DNA from: Caldithrix sp.
GTDB lineage: Bacteria > KSB1 > UBA2214 > DYKH01
Assembly: GCA_020722685.1 (NCBI GenBank)
Contig: DYKH01000213.1
Span: 1-7,992, forward strand
Direction: 5' to 3'
DNA: 7,992 nucleotides
Shown here piece after piece: positions 6,758 through 7,992 of the stretch. Numbering within the stretch: position 1 is the first letter of the stretch; each line of letters starts with the position of its first letter. The notes under the pieces were generated by a model. That model saw only the letters and a list, made by a program, of their open reading frames with translations, was not told the DNA's origin and ran no database searches. A program made the position numbers and the translations under genes.

Positions 6758-7152
6758 GGCACCAGAAAATCTCCGCTAAAAGCAAGAGGCAGCAACTGCG
6801 ACAATGGCAATACCTGATACTCTTTCTCGCTAGCCGCCATGATGATGGCAATGTCGCCAGCCAAATCCCACAATACTTGCCGACAAGCGCCGCAGGGCGG
6901 GACGATGGCGCCGGAGGAGGTGGAAATGGCGATAGCCACAAACTCCCGTGCGCCTTCGGAAATCGCTTTGAAAACGGCCACTCTTTCCGCACAAATGGTC
7001 AAGCCAAAGGAGCTGCTTTCAATGTTGCAGCCGCAGAAAACCCGGCCGTCTTTGCTCTCGAGGGCAGCGCCGACCGAAAAACGCGAATAGGGTATGTGGG
7101 CATGCCGCATTGCCTCTTGCGCTTGACGTATGAGCGATTCCTTTTTCTGCAC
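6754..7152 (-). CDS. cdd: Cytidine deaminase
   Basis: Zinc-dependent hydrolytic deamination of cytidine and deoxycytidine to (deoxy)uridine. From a GTG at 7152..7150 the product is 132 aa, the standard length of the small homotetrameric class. Motifs: PYSRFSVGAA (21-30), the substrate-binding NIE (43-45), the zinc and proton-shuttle CAE (C54, E56) and PCGACRQ (C87, C90), and the C-terminal LLPLAFSGDFL. The frame is open back to a TTG at 7233, but the extra 27 residues have no family counterpart and would be encoded by the terminator-like hairpin. GAGG at 7161..7158 is 5 nt before the GTG, so GTG is chosen. Overlaps udk as ATGA. Expression may be set by the hairpin just upstream. Confidence 0.95.
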   Translation of the reverse strand: MQKKESLIRQAQEAMRHAHIPYSRFSVGAALESKDGRVFCGCNIESSSFGLTICAERVAVFKAISEGAREFVAIAISTSSGAIVPPCGACRQVLWDLAGDIAIIMAASEKEYQVLPLSQLLPLAFSGDFLVP

Positions 7153-7157
7153 CAATA

Positions 7158-7161
7158 CCTC
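7158..7161 (-). promoter_or_regulatory. Shine-Dalgarno deciding the cdd start
   Basis: GAGG on the minus strand, 5 nt before the GTG at 7152. It supports GTG over the TTG at 7233 or the nearer TTG at 7155, which would be only 2 nt away. Its first G belongs to the CTAATCG element (7167..7161), which can pair with CGATTAG at 7261..7255. Confidence 0.7.
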
Positions 7162-7171
7162 GATTAGAGAC

Positions 7172-7204
7172 AAAAAAATCCAAAGTCCGTGAAGACTTTG
7201 GATT
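7172..7204 (-). terminator. Intrinsic terminator or attenuator hairpin in the cdd leader
   Basis: A perfect 11-bp stem: AATCCAAAGTC (7204..7194 on the minus strand), loop TTCACG, GACTTTGGATT (7187..7177), continuing into a run of seven T (7178..7172). This is the form of a rho-independent terminator for leftward transcription. It lies about 100 nt after the ssb stop and only 11 nt before the cdd Shine-Dalgarno. It may simply end ssb transcripts, or act as an attenuator if the salvage genes are read through from the ssb promoter. On the plus strand the T-run is shorter and no gene precedes it. Confidence 0.75.
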
Positions 7205-7304
7205 AGATTTTTAGCTGAGGCAAGTAAGCGCAAGCACCATAGAACATTCCAGGACTAATCGTGGGATAGGAATAACCTCATTGGTGTTTCCGCTGCTGCT
7301 CGAC

Positions 7305-7745
7305 TCAAAACGGTAGATCGTCGGCCTCCTGCGCCGTAGGCTCGACGAAATCGGCCTCCGGCGGCACAGTCGGTTCCGGTATTTCTGCCCCGGGACGTTC
7401 GCCTCGGCTTTCTAACAACTGGATTTGCGCAGCGTTGACTTCGGTGATGTACCGCTTAATGCCATCTTTGTCGTCCCACGACCGTGAGGTTAAGCGGCCT
7501 TCAACATAGACCCGCGATCCCTTCTTCACAAACTGGGATATCACTTCAGCTTGTTTGCGCCAAATAACCACACGATGCCAGTCGGTGCGCTCCTGCGGCT
7601 TCCCTTCTTGATCCTTCCAAGAAGTGTTGGTGGCAATGCTCAAAGTTAGCACCGCCGCTCCGGCCGGCGTGTACTTTAGCTCAGGATCAGCTCCCAATCT
7701 GCCAATGAGCATGACTTTGTTCAAGGTGCCTTTGCTGTCGAACAT
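7305..7745 (-). CDS. ssb: Single-stranded DNA-binding protein
   Basis: SSB coats single-stranded DNA in replication, repair and recombination. From the ATG at 7745..7743 it is 146 aa. The OB-fold (about 6-113) includes LNKVMLIGRLGADPELKYT (8-26), the DWHRVVIW strand (55-62), KKGSRVYVEGRL (74-85) and YITEV (99-103). A short acidic, proline-rich linker ends in DDLPF, the C-terminal tip that recruits partner proteins. The frame is open to a TTG at 7778, but AAGGGG lies 7 nt before the ATG and the family begins close to LNKVMLIG, so the ATG is chosen. A good promoter lies about 60 nt upstream. The hairpin at 7172-7204 separates it from cdd, so ssb may be its own transcription unit. Confidence 0.96.
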   Translation of the reverse strand: MFDSKGTLNKVMLIGRLGADPELKYTPAGAAVLTLSIATNTSWKDQEGKPQERTDWHRVVIWRKQAEVISQFVKKGSRVYVEGRLTSRSWDDKDGIKRYITEVNAAQIQLLESRGERPGAEIPEPTVPPEADFVEPTAQEADDLPF

Positions 7746-7752
7746 CTTTGAA

Positions 7753-7758
7753 CCCCTT
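7753..7758 (-). promoter_or_regulatory. Shine-Dalgarno deciding the ssb start
   Basis: AAGGGG on the minus strand, 7 nt before the ATG at 7745. It supports the 146-aa product over the TTG at 7778, which has no ribosome site. Confidence 0.65.
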
Positions 7759-7805
7759 CCATTGAGATGAGAAACCAACTACCACGCTAAATGATTTGTC
7801 GGCGA

Positions 7806-7834
7806 ATCATAACAATAATTTGTTAAATAAGCAA
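7806..7834 (-). promoter_or_regulatory. Sigma70-type promoter for ssb
   Basis: On the minus strand TTGCTT (7834..7829) and TATGAT (7811..7806) are separated by exactly 17 nt. The -10 matches 5 of 6 consensus positions and is preceded by TGT, an extended -10 (TGn). The -35 is weak (3 of 6). The surroundings are AT-rich. Transcription would start near 7799, giving a leader of about 55 nt. An AACAA-N4-TTGTT inverted repeat (7811-7824) occupies part of the spacer and could be an operator. Confidence 0.7.
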
Positions 7835-7871
7835 GCGGTTTTTTCTGCCAATCGTCCGCAGATGGGCAGTC

Positions 7872-7902
7872 AAAACTCTTGGATATCATCACCAGAGTTT
7901 TT
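7872..7902. terminator. Hairpin upstream of the ssb promoter, possible weak terminator
   Basis: AAAACTCT (7872-7879) and AGAGTTTT (7894-7901) form a perfect 8-bp stem, extendable by two G-C pairs past a single bulge. On the plus strand it continues as TTTTT; on the minus strand as TTTT then GACTG. It could end a transcript entering from beyond the right edge or be a bidirectional weak terminator. The stem is AT-rich, so support is modest. Confidence 0.4.
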
Positions 7903-7947
7903 ATACTAAGCCGACCAAAGGATGAATTGAACATAGACTTGCTACCG

Positions 7948-7992
7948 GACACTTTTAAACCGACCACGGATCATCACGGAATGACACGGATT
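7948..7992 (-). repeat. Tandem ATCCGTG dispersed repeat (cut by window edge)
   Basis: Read on the minus strand from 7992, three imperfect units follow each other at 10-11 nt spacing: AATCCGTGTC, ATTCCGTGATG, ATCCGTGGTC. A GGTTTAAAAGTGTC tail follows. The block aligns with 2400-2434. The unit spacing is about one helical turn. It is intergenic, with no ORF, and probably continues past the window edge. Confidence 0.65.

Noticed and set aside
6083..6817. 244-aa open frame on the plus strand
   Set aside because: It is antisense to udk and the end of cdd, has no family features, and is explained by codon bias of the real gene on the minus strand.
7153..7233. N-terminal extension of cytidine deaminase from TTG at 7233
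   Set aside because: The extra 27 residues fall in the hairpin and T-run, have no counterpart in the family, and lack a ribosome site; GTG at 7152 has one.
7746..7778. N-terminal extension of SSB from TTG at 7778
   Set aside because: It reads through the Shine-Dalgarno of the ATG at 7745 and adds residues not typical of SSB.
7779..7967. 62-aa open frame upstream of ssb on the minus strand
   Set aside because: It spans the promoter, a hairpin and part of the repeat, with no family resemblance or ribosome site.

Overview
The window is a compact, bacterial-type stretch in which every convincing gene lies on the minus strand, so transcription runs from right (7992) to left (1). The theme is nucleoside salvage. 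In transcription order it carries ssb, cytidine deaminase (cdd), uridine kinase (udk), a hemerythrin-PAS protein, a small DUF2905 membrane protein, thymidine kinase (tdk), a concentrative nucleoside transporter (CNT/NupC family), a nucleotidyltransferase-HEPN pair whose HEPN gene is broken, purine nucleoside phosphorylase (pnp), and the first 245 codons of adenine deaminase (ade), which runs off the left edge. The organism cannot be named from the sequence. Mid-range GC, Shine-Dalgarno sites, ATGA/TGATG overlaps and sigma70-like promoter boxes indicate a bacterium. The overall look would suit an uncultured FCB/KSB1-like lineage, but that is a guess.

Right end (7305-7992): a 48-nt leftward piece of a tandem ATCCGTG repeat, a short hairpin, a good extended -10 promoter, and ssb with the classic DDLPF tail. 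Between ssb and cdd (7153-7304) is an 11-bp perfect hairpin with a run of seven T on the minus strand. It sits immediately before the cdd ribosome site and looks like an intrinsic terminator or attenuator. cdd, udk and the hemerythrin-PAS gene follow with ATGA and TGATG overlaps, so they are probably translationally coupled. DUF2905, tdk and the transporter come next; the transporter's Shine-Dalgarno overlaps the tdk stop codon.

Centre-left (1612-2541): a 232-nt gap holding a second, degenerate copy of the ATCCGTG repeat, then the MNT nucleotidyltransferase gene, joined by ATGA to a HEPN gene. The HEPN reading frame is open across 128 positions except for one TAA at codon 42, exactly where the family has its conserved Gln of the QQAxEK motif. 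It is a nonsense pseudogene, so this is a decayed toxin-antitoxin-type module lodged inside the salvage cluster. Left end (1-1597): pnp and ade, 14 nt apart.

Working together: the transporter imports nucleosides; Cdd converts cytidine to uridine; Udk and Tdk phosphorylate pyrimidine nucleosides; PNP splits purine nucleosides to base plus (deoxy)ribose-1-phosphate; adenine deaminase converts adenine to hypoxanthine. The roles of the hemerythrin-PAS and DUF2905 proteins in this set are not known. No tRNA, rRNA, CRISPR array, transposase or complete mobile element was seen.
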